Positions 24,429-33,960 of a stretch of 64,000 nucleotides of DNA are shown piece by piece. Within the stretch, counting starts at the first letter, position 1; each line of letters starts with the position of its first letter. The notes beneath the pieces were generated by a model, which worked only from the letters and a program-made list of their open reading frames with translations, had not been told where the DNA came from and made no database searches. The DNA comes from Clostridia bacterium (lineage in GTDB: Bacteria > Bacillota > Clostridia > Oscillospirales > CAG-272): contig JAFTJZ010000039.1 of NCBI GenBank assembly GCA_017456145.1, positions 1-64,000 of the forward strand, given 5' to 3'. A program made the position numbers and the translations under genes.

Positions 24429-26561
24429 TCACTTCCAGTTTGTAGGAAGGTTTGCGTAGTTGCGCAGCGAGGGATCGTCCTCCCGATACGCCTGCAAGCC
24501 ACCCTCGCGGAAGAACGCGCCGTAGTCGGTCATCTTGATGGCAAGATCGCGGTTATACGCCACGTAAGCATTGGCAACCTGCTCGCGGATCAGCTTGGTC
24601 ACGCCGCTTTTGATCGTGCTCAGCTCCTGCTCGCTGAATTCGTCACCAAAGACGGCGGGAATTCCCTTTCCGAACAGCTGCGTGACGAAGTTGCTCGTTT
24701 TGTTCTGCTCGCCGTACAGATAATAGGAGCGCAGCGTGTGGACCTGCATGTAGGAGCGCTCGATGCGTGCTCGCTGCTCATCGGTCTCGGCCGCCTCCAG
24801 TGCAGCGGTGAACAGTCTGTCACCCTCGCTGATGATGCGTGGCACAGCACTGGAATACCAGTAGATGTACTGCGACCAATCCACATTCTCATAGTCACGG
24901 ATCATTTCGGCTGTCAGACCCTCGGGTACGGTGGTGTACTCGTGATGCTGCACTGCCTCGCCCTTCCAGTCGTACATATCCAGCGCATTGCTCTGCATAA
25001 ACAGGCAGTGATCCTCGGACGCAGCCTGCATGACGGTGATATAGTCGCGGATGTTCTGACCGCCGGGGCCGTAGTAATCCATGATAAATTCCATCATCAG
25101 CGCCTCCACCTCGTCTGCGCTCATGTAGGGATCCCACATCATCTTGGACAGCAGGTAGGAGCGCAGCTCACCAAACTCCAGACTGATGCATTCGCCGTTG
25201 CCTTGCTCCATGAGCATGGTTACACCGCTGTCTGCAAAATAGCGAATATTCTGGCGCATAGTGTCAAAGTTCGGATAACTGATGGTATAGTCGTAATAGT
25301 TGGTGGTATAGTCCCAAATTGCCATATTATCGCAGATCTCATACCAACTCTCCAAATTTTGGTTGAACGGGACGCTGCTGCGTGTGGTGGAGCATTCGTC
25401 CGAAGTTTCTAAGGGATGACGGGCACACTCATAGGGCGTACAAAGCTCAACAATTACGTTATCCGCAGGCTCAATGCCCTCGGGACATATGTCAGTGCCG
25501 CGATAAGCAAAGGTGACGAACCACAGATCGGGGTAATCCGCACCAAGCTCCTCGGCAACACGGTTGACAAAGTCAAGCATCACGCCGCCGTATGAGCCGT
25601 ATTCCTCCTCCAGCGCAGCGCAGCCCTCGCAGCGACAGTAGCTGGTGCTGTCCTTCATGGTAACGGACAGGAAGGTTGCACCGGGAGATGCTTCGATCCA
25701 CTCTCTGGCATTGGCTATCAGCGAATCGTATACCTCATCGGACGTCAGACAGGGCTGCCTTTGTCCGGGATACATCGCAGCGATCTCCTCGTCCAAAATG
25801 TAGTACATGGTGTGTGCAGGATAACCGCCCGCCCAGGCGGGAGAGCCACCGTATGCTTCGTCGTATACACCCCATCTGCGGTGGTTCATCTTGCGCTTGG
25901 CTGCAAACTCGCTGCTCCCCTCCCCGTTCAGATAGTCGTACCAGTACAACATTCTGTAGGCGAAGGTGGGAATCTGCGTATCCCCCTCGATGGCATTAAG
26001 CGTGACCGTCTTGTTCTCCGGTACCTTCTCAAAGTCCGCCGTATAGAAACGGCAGCCCATATACGCCTCCAGGAACTCATAGACGGCGTAGAGCGTGCCT
26101 CTCTGCTCGCCGCCGACCAAAAACAGTCTGTGGGCGCGGGTCTTGATGGTAAAGCCGTCGTCACCCAGCTTTTTGCGGTTAAATTCACCATCTGCCTCAC
26201 GGTTGGTTTTGCCGACCACGATCTCGGTACGGATGGCGGCTTGGTCGTCGGTCACGATGGGCAGCTCGACACCGCTGATCTGCTTGAGGTAGGCTTGCAG
26301 CTCACTTGCCGCCGTCACCTCGGCGGGCGAGGCATCCTTGCCGCGCACGATGACGTAGTCGGACGCACCGTCGGCGATCATGCTCAGCGTTGCCACGGCT
26401 TCGTTGTCGGTCTTAGGGTCGTAAGTTGGCTCCACAGGGTCGTCGGTCTGCTCTGTCTGCCCGTCGTCCGGAAGTTCTTCTGTCGGCTCGTTGTTACAGC
26501 CCACCAGGAGCGGAATGAGCAGCAGGGAGATCAAAAGCAGGCATAAAATGGTTTTTTTCAT
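24429..26561 (-). CDS. DUF4838 lipoprotein (paralog A)
   Basis: This is an exported lipoprotein of 710 residues. The signal peptide ends in lipobox LVGC (Cys 22) and an acidic linker follows. Residues about 60-185 form an N-terminal domain like the non-catalytic N-domains of GH67/GH20 enzymes (IVVGKTNRE, then LFLVGGEQRGTLYAVYEFLE). The following TIM-barrel-like DUF4838 region contains the Cys cluster YCRCEGCAALEEEYG and a long helical C-terminus. DUF4838 proteins are associated with glycan degradation, but their chemistry is not established. It is the last gene of a minus-strand operon, 68 bases after paralog B, and its first 530 or so bases are nearly identical to that paralog. Confidence 0.85.
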   Translation of the reverse strand: MKKTILCLLLISLLLIPLLVGCNNEPTEELPDDGQTEQTDDPVEPTYDPKTDNEAVATLSMIADGASDYVIVRGKDASPAEVTAASELQAYLKQISGVELPIVTDDQAAIRTEIVVGKTNREADGEFNRKKLGDDGFTIKTRAHRLFLVGGEQRGTLYAVYEFLEAYMGCRFYTADFEKVPENKTVTLNAIEGDTQIPTFAYRMLYWYDYLNGEGSSEFAAKRKMNHRRWGVYDEAYGGSPAWAGGYPAHTMYYILDEEIAAMYPGQRQPCLTSDEVYDSLIANAREWIEASPGATFLSVTMKDSTSYCRCEGCAALEEEYGSYGGVMLDFVNRVAEELGADYPDLWFVTFAYRGTDICPEGIEPADNVIVELCTPYECARHPLETSDECSTTRSSVPFNQNLESWYEICDNMAIWDYTTNYYDYTISYPNFDTMRQNIRYFADSGVTMLMEQGNGECISLEFGELRSYLLSKMMWDPYMSADEVEALMMEFIMDYYGPGGQNIRDYITVMQAASEDHCLFMQSNALDMYDWKGEAVQHHEYTTVPEGLTAEMIRDYENVDWSQYIYWYSSAVPRIISEGDRLFTAALEAAETDEQRARIERSYMQVHTLRSYYLYGEQNKTSNFVTQLFGKGIPAVFGDEFSEQELSTIKSGVTKLIREQVANAYVAYNRDLAIKMTDYGAFFREGGLQAYREDDPSLRNYANLPTNWK

Positions 26562-26629
26562 GGTTTTTTCCTCTTTCTGTGTTTGTTTTACTGCGAAAAA
26601 TCCTTACAATATCACGAAATTACGCGCGT

Positions 26630-28780
26630 TTATTGCACCAGCCAGTTGGTCGGAACCTCGGCATAATTGCGATTGTTTTTGCGTTTTTCGGGGTCATCGG
26701 GATAGGGTGTCCACTCCGCCTCTCGAACATAAGTGTTGTAGCTTTGCATCGTTTGAGCAAGTGTCTCATTATACTCCACGTATGCATCGGCTACCTGTGT
26801 TATGATCAGCTTGGCAACAGCGGTCTTGATCTCGGTCAACTCCTGCTTGGTAAACTCATCGGGGAAAACAGCGGGGATCCCCGTTCCAAACAGACGCGAC
26901 ACAAAGCTACTCGTTTTATTCTTCTCAAGGTAGAGGTGATAGGATCGGAGTACATCGATCTGCTTGGAGCAACGCTCAATGCGTGCTCTCTGCTCGTCCG
27001 TTTCTGCCGCTGTCAGTGCCTGAGCGAACAGGCGCTCACCCTCGCTGATGATACGCGGCGTATTGCCGGAATACCAGTAAACATACTGCGACCAATCCAC
27101 ATTCTCATAATCACGGATCATGTCTGCAGTCAAGCCGTCCGGCACGGTGTCGCTCGCATGATTTTGTACGGACTTACCTACCAAATCATACATATCGAAT
27201 GCACTGCTTTGCATGAAGATACAACGATCCTCCGATTCCTCATGCATGACCGTGATGTACTCGCGAATGCTCTCGGCGCCGGGGCCGTAGAAATCCACCA
27301 GAAATTCCATCATCAGTGCCTCATACTCGTCCGCACTCATATAGGGATCCCACATCAGCTTGGACGCCAGATACGATCTTAATTCCTCAAATTCCAGACT
27401 GACACACTGATAATTTCCGTGAACCATGAGCGATTTAGCACCGTTATCCGCAAACAAACGGATATCCTGACGCAAGACCTCAAAATCGGGATAGCTGAGC
27501 GAATAATCGAAAAAATCCGTGGTGAAATACGTGATGAACAAATTGTCGTTCATGCAGATCTCTCCCCACTCCTCAAGTTTCTGATTGAACGGAACGGAGC
27601 TGCGAGTGGTGGTACATTCGTCTGCCGTCTCCAGCGGATGACGGTTGCACTCATATACGGCACCTAACTCAACCAGCACGTTGTCCGCCGGCTCGATGCC
27701 GTCGGGGCAGGCATCTGTGCCGCGGTATGCCATGGTGTGAATCCAGACATCGGGATAATCCTGCGCGATCTCCTCTGCTATGCGGTTAACAAAGGTCAGA
27801 ATAACACCGGCATACGAGCCGTATTCCTCCTCCAGCGCCGCGCAGTTCTCGCAGCGGCAGTAGCTTTCGGTATCCTTTTGAGAAATCGAGATCACTTCCG
27901 CACCGGGGGTCTGCTCCAGCCACTGCAAAGCGTCGCTGAGTATCTGCTGATAAACCTCCTCATCCGTCAGACAAGGCTGCAGACGTCCGGGGTATTTGGA
28001 TGCCAGATCCCCAAGGCTGTATTGCATGGAATGGCATGGGTGACCTGCCCAGATCTGAGAACCACCGTAGGCATCGTCGTATACCCCCCAGCGACGCAGG
28101 TTGATCTTGCGCTTTGCCGAAAACACGCTGCCATTCAATTCCGTGTAGAGATAATCGTAGCTGTACAGTATTCTTTGTGAAAACTCGGGGGTCTGTGTGT
28201 CGCCCTCGATAGCAGAAAGCGTGACCGTCTTGTTCTCCGGCACCTTCTCAAAGTCCGCCGTATAGAAACGGCAGCCCATGTATGCCTCCAGGAACTCATA
28301 GACGGCGTAGAGCGTGCCTCTCTGCTCACCGCCGACCAAAAACAGTCTGTGGGCGCGGGTCTTGATGGTGAAACCATCGTCGCCCAGCTTTTTGCGGTCA
28401 AATTCACCATCTGCCTCACGGTTGGTTTTGCCGACCACGATCTCGGTACGGATGGCGGCTTGGTCGTCGGTCACGATGGGTAGCTCGACACCGCTGATCT
28501 GCTTGAGGTAGGCTTGCAGCTCACTTGCCGCCGTCACCTCAGCGGGCGAGGCATCCTTGCCGCGCACGATGACGTAGTCGGACGCACCGTCGGCGATCAT
28601 GCTCAGCGTTGCCACGGCTTCGTTGTCGGTCGCAGGGTCGTAAGTTGGCTCCCCGGGGTCGTCGGTCTGCTCTGCCTGCCCGTCGTCCGGAAGTTCTTCT
28701 GCCGGCTCGTTGTTGCAGCCCACCAGCAGCGGCAAAAGAAGCATGGCGATCAGTAAAAAATACAGAATTATTTTTTTCAT
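26630..28780 (-). CDS. DUF4838 lipoprotein (paralog B)
   Basis: This 716-residue protein has a signal peptide with lipobox LVGC (Cys 22). It has the same architecture as paralog A: linker, G-K-T-N-R N-domain, and a DUF4838 region with YCRCENCAALEEEYG. Outside the N-domain the two differ at many positions, including the strand RILYSYDYLYTELNGS against RMLYWYDYLNGEGSS. The start at 28780 is chosen because AAGGAG precedes it, although the frame is open to 28831. It sits between the solute-binding lipoprotein and paralog A with 68-base gaps on both sides. The likely role is glycan recognition or hydrolysis at the cell surface, inferred from neighbours. Confidence 0.85.
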   Translation of the reverse strand: MKKIILYFLLIAMLLLPLLVGCNNEPAEELPDDGQAEQTDDPGEPTYDPATDNEAVATLSMIADGASDYVIVRGKDASPAEVTAASELQAYLKQISGVELPIVTDDQAAIRTEIVVGKTNREADGEFDRKKLGDDGFTIKTRAHRLFLVGGEQRGTLYAVYEFLEAYMGCRFYTADFEKVPENKTVTLSAIEGDTQTPEFSQRILYSYDYLYTELNGSVFSAKRKINLRRWGVYDDAYGGSQIWAGHPCHSMQYSLGDLASKYPGRLQPCLTDEEVYQQILSDALQWLEQTPGAEVISISQKDTESYCRCENCAALEEEYGSYAGVILTFVNRIAEEIAQDYPDVWIHTMAYRGTDACPDGIEPADNVLVELGAVYECNRHPLETADECTTTRSSVPFNQKLEEWGEICMNDNLFITYFTTDFFDYSLSYPDFEVLRQDIRLFADNGAKSLMVHGNYQCVSLEFEELRSYLASKLMWDPYMSADEYEALMMEFLVDFYGPGAESIREYITVMHEESEDRCIFMQSSAFDMYDLVGKSVQNHASDTVPDGLTADMIRDYENVDWSQYVYWYSGNTPRIISEGERLFAQALTAAETDEQRARIERCSKQIDVLRSYHLYLEKNKTSSFVSRLFGTGIPAVFPDEFTKQELTEIKTAVAKLIITQVADAYVEYNETLAQTMQSYNTYVREAEWTPYPDDPEKRKNNRNYAEVPTNWLVQ

Positions 28781-28848
28781 CACTTTACTCCTTATCTTTC
28801 TTTTAAAAAGCGTTCTTCCTACTGAATACAAGTTGTTTCAAAAAAGTG

Positions 28849-30315
28849 TCAGTACATCATCTCGGAAAATTTCGTTTGCAGTTCTTCCAAGCGAGCTTCA
28901 ACCATGGCTGTTTTCGATGCATAATACGAAGCATAATTGTTGCTTTGATCGGCAATCACGACGTCCGCCAATGCACGGGTACAAGCATCCGTAACGTAAA
29001 TATAGGAAAAATCCTGTAATCTGCCCGCATTGATGATTTCCAGCATCTTCACGGAAGAATCATCACGCGTGTATCTTCCCTTGAGTGCCGTCTCATACAC
29101 CGCAGGAGTGATCTGACGATAACCTTCCGCCGACATTGCTTCAAGAATGGTTGCGACAAAATCGGTATCCTTGCAGGTGTTGGGAATGACAAAGAATCGA
29201 TCGGTATGACCGGCAAAATACTCTTCTTGCATATCGTCCAACATGGGATACGGAACGATGCCGTATTCAAATTCCGCATTGCGCAACAATGTAATATAAT
29301 CCAACTGGATGGTCAGAAAAAGAGATTGCTCTGCCATGAACATCTGCGCGGTATCGTCACGCACCGTGGCATACCCAAAATCGCTTTCGTTCAGAATGTA
29401 ATGGTACTGATCAACCAGATCGTACATTCTGTCATCCGAGCCGTTGAAGATCAGCTCCTCCCCGTCGATACTCTTGGTGACCAGTTCGATGCCATAGCTG
29501 GGAATAACGGAATACATCTCCTGCGGCATCAGGATACCAAAGATATCCTCCTCGTCCTTGCCGTTGTTATTGACATCCTGATACATATTCTGGGCATAAT
29601 AGATCATATCCTCCAGATACCACTTGCCGTCAAGCACCGCCTGATAGGGATATTCAATTTCATGATCGTCCATCATCTTTTTGTTGAAAAAGACGACCTG
29701 CGTAGCACCCAAGCCCTGCCAGCTCATAGCCGTTGAAATCAAATACATACGATCCTGATAAGTCAGAGATTCTACGGTATTAGGCGACCACCACGGTTTG
29801 GAAAAATCAAACTGCGGCATCGACCTGATATTGAGCAGCATATCCGCCACGGACATATTACCGCCCTGTCGGTCGCTCATATGCGAAACGTCAAAATCGG
29901 TTGCACCCGTTTGCAATTGTGCGATAATGGCAGTATTATACGCACCCTCGTTATCCGCTCCCATGGTCGCGATGATATCCACGTCAAAGCGCTCTTCCGT
30001 TGCGGCAAGGGAATTCCAGATTGCATCGGGAATCAGATCTCCAATCTTGTTCTCCGAATAGAAAAACGCACGGTACGCATCACGATAATACCAGATATTA
30101 AATTCTCTCCCATCAAATGTGACCTCGGGCAGACTGTCCGGCACGTTGTAGGGGTTCTCCTCCACGTCACCGTTGTCGCCCTCGGTGGGATCCTCGATCT
30201 CCTCGCCGCCCGGATCCTTTTCGTTCCCGGGGGTGTCCTCAGGGGTACTGCAGCTGAGTGCCGCGAGCATGAGCAGCAGCATGGCAAGCAGAAAACTGAA
30301 AGCTCTCATCTTCAT
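28849..30315 (-). CDS. ABC-type extracellular solute-binding lipoprotein
   Basis: This 488-residue protein captures a substrate at the cell surface for an ABC importer. The signal peptide has lipobox ALSC (Cys 22) and a long Glu/Asp/Gly/Pro linker. The rest matches family 1 sugar-binding proteins: an opening strand VTFDGREFNIWYY, TGATDFDVSHMSD, TQVVFFNKKMMDD, DGKWYLEDMIYYAQNMYQDVN and a C-terminal helical lobe. No permease or ATPase is present in the window, so transport partners must be elsewhere. It is the first gene of the operon with the two DUF4838 genes, divergent from an AraC regulator, which suggests uptake of an oligosaccharide released by those proteins. ATG 30315 follows AAAGGA. 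Confidence 0.85.
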   Translation of the reverse strand: MKMRAFSFLLAMLLLMLAALSCSTPEDTPGNEKDPGGEEIEDPTEGDNGDVEENPYNVPDSLPEVTFDGREFNIWYYRDAYRAFFYSENKIGDLIPDAIWNSLAATEERFDVDIIATMGADNEGAYNTAIIAQLQTGATDFDVSHMSDRQGGNMSVADMLLNIRSMPQFDFSKPWWSPNTVESLTYQDRMYLISTAMSWQGLGATQVVFFNKKMMDDHEIEYPYQAVLDGKWYLEDMIYYAQNMYQDVNNNGKDEEDIFGILMPQEMYSVIPSYGIELVTKSIDGEELIFNGSDDRMYDLVDQYHYILNESDFGYATVRDDTAQMFMAEQSLFLTIQLDYITLLRNAEFEYGIVPYPMLDDMQEEYFAGHTDRFFVIPNTCKDTDFVATILEAMSAEGYRQITPAVYETALKGRYTRDDSSVKMLEIINAGRLQDFSYIYVTDACTRALADVVIADQSNNYASYYASKTAMVEARLEELQTKFSEMMY

Positions 30316-30376
30316 AATTTTAATATTCCTTTCGTTTTTTAGGAATTCCTGCCGTTTTTGACGGCTTGGTGACAAA

Positions 30377-30405
30377 AGTATAGCATATTTTTGTGCAGCT
30401 TACAA
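30377..30405 (-). promoter_or_regulatory. Promoter for the solute-binding/DUF4838 operon
   Basis: On the minus strand TTGTAA (30405-30400), 17 bases, TATACT (30382-30377). It faces away from the AraC promoter 20 bases farther on, so one regulator site could control both. Confidence 0.75.
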
Positions 30406-30424
30406 TATACATTTTGTAATTATC

Positions 30425-30453
30425 TTGACAAAATTAAGATTATATGTTATACT
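30425..30453 (+). promoter_or_regulatory. Promoter for the AraC-family regulator
   Basis: TTGACA (30425-30430), 17 bases, TATACT (30448-30453), with the start codon 27 bases downstream. Confidence 0.8.
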
Positions 30454-30479
30454 GAGATATCTTATTTTCGGAGGTCAAT

Positions 30480-31319
30480 ATGCGATACATCACGATTTCT
30501 TCTCTGCCATCGATCCGCTTTGCCCACTCCTATCAGGCTCCGTCGTATGTACGCCGGCTGCATCAGGATAACCGCCCCATCGAAATTCTCTATGTGACCA
30601 AGGGGTATCTGGACATGACCTACGGTGAGGAGCACTACGTCGCTAATGAGGGAGATATTCTCTGCATTCTGTACGAGAGCGATCCCCATATGTTCTGCGC
30701 CGGTTTCCATTCCCACCGCACCGTTGGCTTTTCGATCGATTATACCATGAGCGATGTCGATACCCCGGGCGCGCTGCTGCTGCCCGAGGTGACACACGCC
30801 AGCCCGCAAAGCGAAGAATGCCTGCGGCTGATGCTGGAGATCAGTCGGTTTTACTCCCTGCACCCCGAGGAAACGCTGCAGTGCAGCGGGCTGTTTTTGC
30901 AGCTGCTTTGTGAGGTCAGCAATATCAACCGCAGTGCCGCTGCCCTGAATAAGGAATATCTTTACGTCAAGCGGGCGAAAAAGTACGTCTACGATCGCAT
31001 CAGCGTCCCCATCCACCAGCGGGACGTGGCGGCGCATCTGGGCATCACGCCCGAATACCTCTGCGCCATTTTCAAAAAGAGTGAGGGCATTCCGCTCATG
31101 CGCTTTGTCAACACGGCAAAGCTGACCAGCATCCGCTCTCTGATGGAAAAGGAGGGGCTGACGCTCGCTCAGGCGTCGCTGCTGTACGGTTATGCCGATC
31201 CCAACTATGTCAGCCGTCTGTACAAGCAGTATTTTCATATCAACATCACCGACGCAGTGCAGAGATACCCCTACACCCATCATGATAGATATAAGATACA
31301 ATTGCCCTCAAAGCCTTGA
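30480..31319 (+). CDS. AraC-family transcriptional regulator
   Basis: This 279-residue protein has an N-terminal cupin-like sensing domain (about 1-165: RPIEILYVTKGYLDMTYG, then EGDILCILYESDPH) and a C-terminal AraC DNA-binding domain with two helix-turn-helix units (VAAHLGITPEYLCAIFKKSEG and LTLAQASLLYGYADPNYVSRLYKQYF). It is transcribed divergently from the solute-binding/DUF4838 operon, whose promoter begins 20 bases away. It is therefore the likely local activator, responding to a sugar released from the cognate glycan. ATG is preceded by CGGAGGT. Confidence 0.88.
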   Translation: MRYITISSLPSIRFAHSYQAPSYVRRLHQDNRPIEILYVTKGYLDMTYGEEHYVANEGDILCILYESDPHMFCAGFHSHRTVGFSIDYTMSDVDTPGALLLPEVTHASPQSEECLRLMLEISRFYSLHPEETLQCSGLFLQLLCEVSNINRSAAALNKEYLYVKRAKKYVYDRISVPIHQRDVAAHLGITPEYLCAIFKKSEGIPLMRFVNTAKLTSIRSLMEKEGLTLAQASLLYGYADPNYVSRLYKQYFHINITDAVQRYPYTHHDRYKIQLPSKP

Positions 31320-31770
31320 CACAATGCCCGAATTCCATACATAACGGCAGATATACACCACTACCCCCTTGAACAAAAGGCAGAAAGCAGAATGGTAAAA
31401 CCCCGAGGGAAAGGAGGCGTATTTCCCAAAGGCGGAATACGCAACACCACTTATGAATGAGCACATGACGAAATCAATATAAGCAACAACCAAAAGCAAC
31501 GCAAAAGAGCGCATAAATTTTTTGTTTGTGATGCCTCTCTTTTCAAACGATTTTTTACAGAGTCTTCGCTTGTTCTCCCGTTGTAACACAAATGCGCTCA
31601 TGTACTCATAAATATGTGAAATCTATATTATAATGAAGATCATTATAATGAAGATCATGCTATCTTCAAATGTGAGGCAAGGCATAGGGTGGATTCGGCT
31701 GTTGTCGGAATGATAATGTAATAAAAAACAAGGCGCATCCTCCGTTTGCTTGGGAAGATGCGCTTTTTTC
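31320..31770. other. Spacer without a convincing gene
   Basis: No supported gene lies between the AraC gene and the minus-strand hydrolase. A 97-codon minus-strand frame (31308-31601) contains a hydrophobic stretch but no suitably spaced ribosome site. A 15-base tandem duplication, ATTATAATGAAGATC, occupies 31627-31656. Confidence 0.4.
31731..31770 (-). terminator. Terminator of the minus-strand barrel hydrolase gene
   Basis: GCGCATC ... GATGCGC stem, extended by CC/GG pairs with one mismatch. Read on the minus strand it is followed by CTTGTTTTTTATT, directly after the stop at 31771. On the plus strand it is followed by TTTTTTC, so it may act both ways. Confidence 0.7.
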
Positions 31771-33483
31771 TTATGCTTTTTCGATTGTGATATGCACGCG
31801 GACGCTGCCGCTGCCGCTTGCCAGTGCGCGGTGATAGGTGCCGTTGCGGTTTTGGTAGAGCAGGGGCTTTTCGTTCTCGTCACAGCACAGGGAGAAGGTT
31901 CCGTCCGTTTTGGTGCGGCAGAACCATTCGTCGCAGCTGACGACGAGAGTGTCGTCGATCATGGCGTAGTTGGTGGTGCCCGCTCCGTCGCTGACAAAGA
32001 TCGGCAGCTCGATGCCGACCTGACCCTTGCCCGTGACGGTCAGTGTGACCCCGTCGGCATTCAACTCGATCTCATGCGTTAAAATATCGCCGCAGGGGAG
32101 GGTGCAGGTGTAGGTAATGGAGGCGGTTTTTGTGGAGGTGGCCTGCTCGGTCAGCGTATAGAGCGTCCCCTTGGCAGAGGTGAACTGCCAGCTGCCGTCC
32201 TCGGTTTGCACGCCCCCGCTGATGGCAAGCGGAGATGGATTGGGGGCGGATAGCGTATAGGTGGTCGGCGCGCAGGGGAAGGGAACCGACAGACAAAGTG
32301 CCCCCGGGGCGTTGACTTTGTGGATGCGCCCGATCCCGTTGGAGTCGTAGGTGAAATCGGCGTTACTCTCCAGCTCGACGGTGTAGCCGCCCGCACTCAG
32401 AAAGGTTTTGTGGAAATGCGGCGAGGTGGACCAGACGTAGCCGCCGATCTCGGCAGGGCAGGGACGCTCTGCGATGTCATCGTCCGCGAAGAAATAGGCA
32501 AGGTAAGCCCAAGAACCCATGGTGACCATATATTTGTCAAAATAGGCATACCCCTCGCAGCCGATCATGCTGTCTTGGGGATACCGATTTTTGATGTGAT
32601 GCATATCTCCCTCCGACAGCCACGGGGTCAGACTGTCCACGGCAAGACGAGCGGCAGATTTGAACTGCCCCGCCAGTGCATCGTCGCCCTTTTGGTGATA
32701 AAGCGCGGCGTAATATTCACAAAGTGCGGCATAGAAGGTTTCATTGTGCAAAAATTGATTGCTGCGACCGCCAAAGGGAATCTCGCCGCTGACCGATTGC
32801 ATATACAGCGTCGGCAGTGCGGAGGTGTGCATAAGCTCCTCCAGCGTAGCGCGGTCCTCTCCGTCGTAGCCGTTTGCCAGAACGACAGCGAGCTGCAACC
32901 GGGTGACCATGTCGTAAACCATCGGCTCGTGGGGATCGCGGTACATGCCGTTTTCATCAAAAACCAGCAACTGCGAGCGCACCTGATTGTAAATAAAATC
33001 GCTCTGCTCTGTCATGCCTGCCCGGACGCGGGTCTGCTCGCTGGCCGCAGAGAAGGCTGCCCAGTTGCCAACGATTTTCACAGGGACGGGGGCGATGCAG
33101 CTGTAGGTGGTGTACGGGTCGAGCGAGGATAGGCTTTTTCGCCATGCATCCGTCAGAGAACGGTCGAAAATCCCGGCGCGCTCCAGCTCCAGCAGGCACA
33201 TCACCAGCTCCTTGACCGAAAAATCGTTGCCCGCATTGCCACCTGCCCGCGCCCTCGCCGTCGGAACCTCGTCGCAGCAAAGCGTCATCATGTCGGGAAA
33301 ATAAGAAAGGCGATGCATTCCCCGACCGTGAGCGAGCAGAATGCCGATGTTGGCGACCAGGCGGGGATACCCGTGCTCACGCAAGCCGTTTGTGCGGACG
33401 GAGGCGATGTATCGAGCGATGTGCTCCTCGCTGTAGGCGGAGACCGCCAGCTCTATCAGATCCAGATAGCGTTGCTTGTTCAT
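31771..33483 (-). CDS. Cytoplasmic (alpha/alpha)-barrel carbohydrate-active enzyme, family uncertain
   Basis: This 570-residue protein has no signal peptide. The first 350 or so residues are helix-rich, with features of (alpha/alpha)6-toroid glycosidases and lyases: GGNAGNDFSVKELVMCLLELE, the block GEIPFGGRSNQFLHNETFYAALCEYYA and DSMIGCEGYAYFDKYMVTMGSWAYLAY. The last 200 or so residues form beta-sandwich domains (HEIELNADGVTLTVTG). The pattern resembles GH154-like or related uronic-acid-active enzymes, but I cannot fix the family. Its cytoplasmic location suits breakdown of imported oligosaccharides, in line with GH78 and the microcompartment operon that starts on the other strand nearby. It has its own promoter and terminator. 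Confidence 0.6.
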   Translation of the reverse strand: MNKQRYLDLIELAVSAYSEEHIARYIASVRTNGLREHGYPRLVANIGILLAHGRGMHRLSYFPDMMTLCCDEVPTARARAGGNAGNDFSVKELVMCLLELERAGIFDRSLTDAWRKSLSSLDPYTTYSCIAPVPVKIVGNWAAFSAASEQTRVRAGMTEQSDFIYNQVRSQLLVFDENGMYRDPHEPMVYDMVTRLQLAVVLANGYDGEDRATLEELMHTSALPTLYMQSVSGEIPFGGRSNQFLHNETFYAALCEYYAALYHQKGDDALAGQFKSAARLAVDSLTPWLSEGDMHHIKNRYPQDSMIGCEGYAYFDKYMVTMGSWAYLAYFFADDDIAERPCPAEIGGYVWSTSPHFHKTFLSAGGYTVELESNADFTYDSNGIGRIHKVNAPGALCLSVPFPCAPTTYTLSAPNPSPLAISGGVQTEDGSWQFTSAKGTLYTLTEQATSTKTASITYTCTLPCGDILTHEIELNADGVTLTVTGKGQVGIELPIFVSDGAGTTNYAMIDDTLVVSCDEWFCRTKTDGTFSLCCDENEKPLLYQNRNGTYHRALASGSGSVRVHITIEKA

Positions 33484-33510
33484 GTAACGTTCACCTCGCT
33501 TTTTTTCTTT

Positions 33511-33539
33511 ATTTTATCACAAGACATGTCGTTTGTAAA
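33511..33539 (-). promoter_or_regulatory. Promoter for the barrel hydrolase gene
   Basis: On the minus strand TTTACA (33539-33534), 17 bases, TAAAAT (33516-33511), 28 bases before the start codon. Confidence 0.65.
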
Positions 33540-33759
33540 GACCATGGTGCCATTTTTGCTTTGTGTAAAACGCTGATTTTGTTTGTGCAATGTGCTGAAT
33601 TTTTTGCGTGGGCACGGGGTGGTGGAGAGCGCGCACGGGAAAAGCGGGAGGCGAATTTTCGGGCGTTGCACAAAAATACGACAAAAAATAAGAAAAATGC
33701 GGGGAAAATTTCGGTAAGATTTTTTTCACATATTATTGAGGTTTTTTTCGTAAATACCC

Positions 33760-33788
33760 TTGAAAAATAAAGCGTGTTGTGCTATAAT
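33760..33788 (+). promoter_or_regulatory. Sigma-A promoter of the microcompartment operon
   Basis: TTGAAA (33760-33765), 17 bases, TATAAT (33783-33788). It leaves an untranslated leader of about 200 bases before ackA. Confidence 0.8.
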
Positions 33789-33794
33789 ATGTAT

Positions 33795-33960
33795 TAAGTA
33801 GAGGTATAGCCTTGCGCGGATCGCAAAATCGCCTACTTTTTTCCGAGAGCGGTAAAAAATGCCTTTTTTGCGCGACAATGCATACCCGACGGTTCCTTCC
33901 CACGCCGTGTGCCCGATTGCCGAGACTCCTTCGGTGTGCGGCAACAACATGACGGAGATC
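33795..33960 (+). promoter_or_regulatory. Structured 5' leader of the microcompartment operon
   Basis: Just after the promoter, AAGTAG pairs with CTACTT. Inside it the hairpin TTGCG-CGGAT-CGCAA sits on GCC/GGT-type flanks, and the outer stem runs straight into CTACTTTTTT. This has the form of an intrinsic terminator inside the leader, before any gene. A second stem, TTGCCG ... CGGCAA, lies at about 33917-33945. It could be an attenuator, but no known riboswitch class was recognised. Confidence 0.4.

Noticed and set aside
31308-31601. Small minus-strand membrane protein
   Set aside because: It has a hydrophobic stretch, but the nearest AGAGAGG lies about 20 bases before the internal ATG, and it overlaps the AraC gene end.
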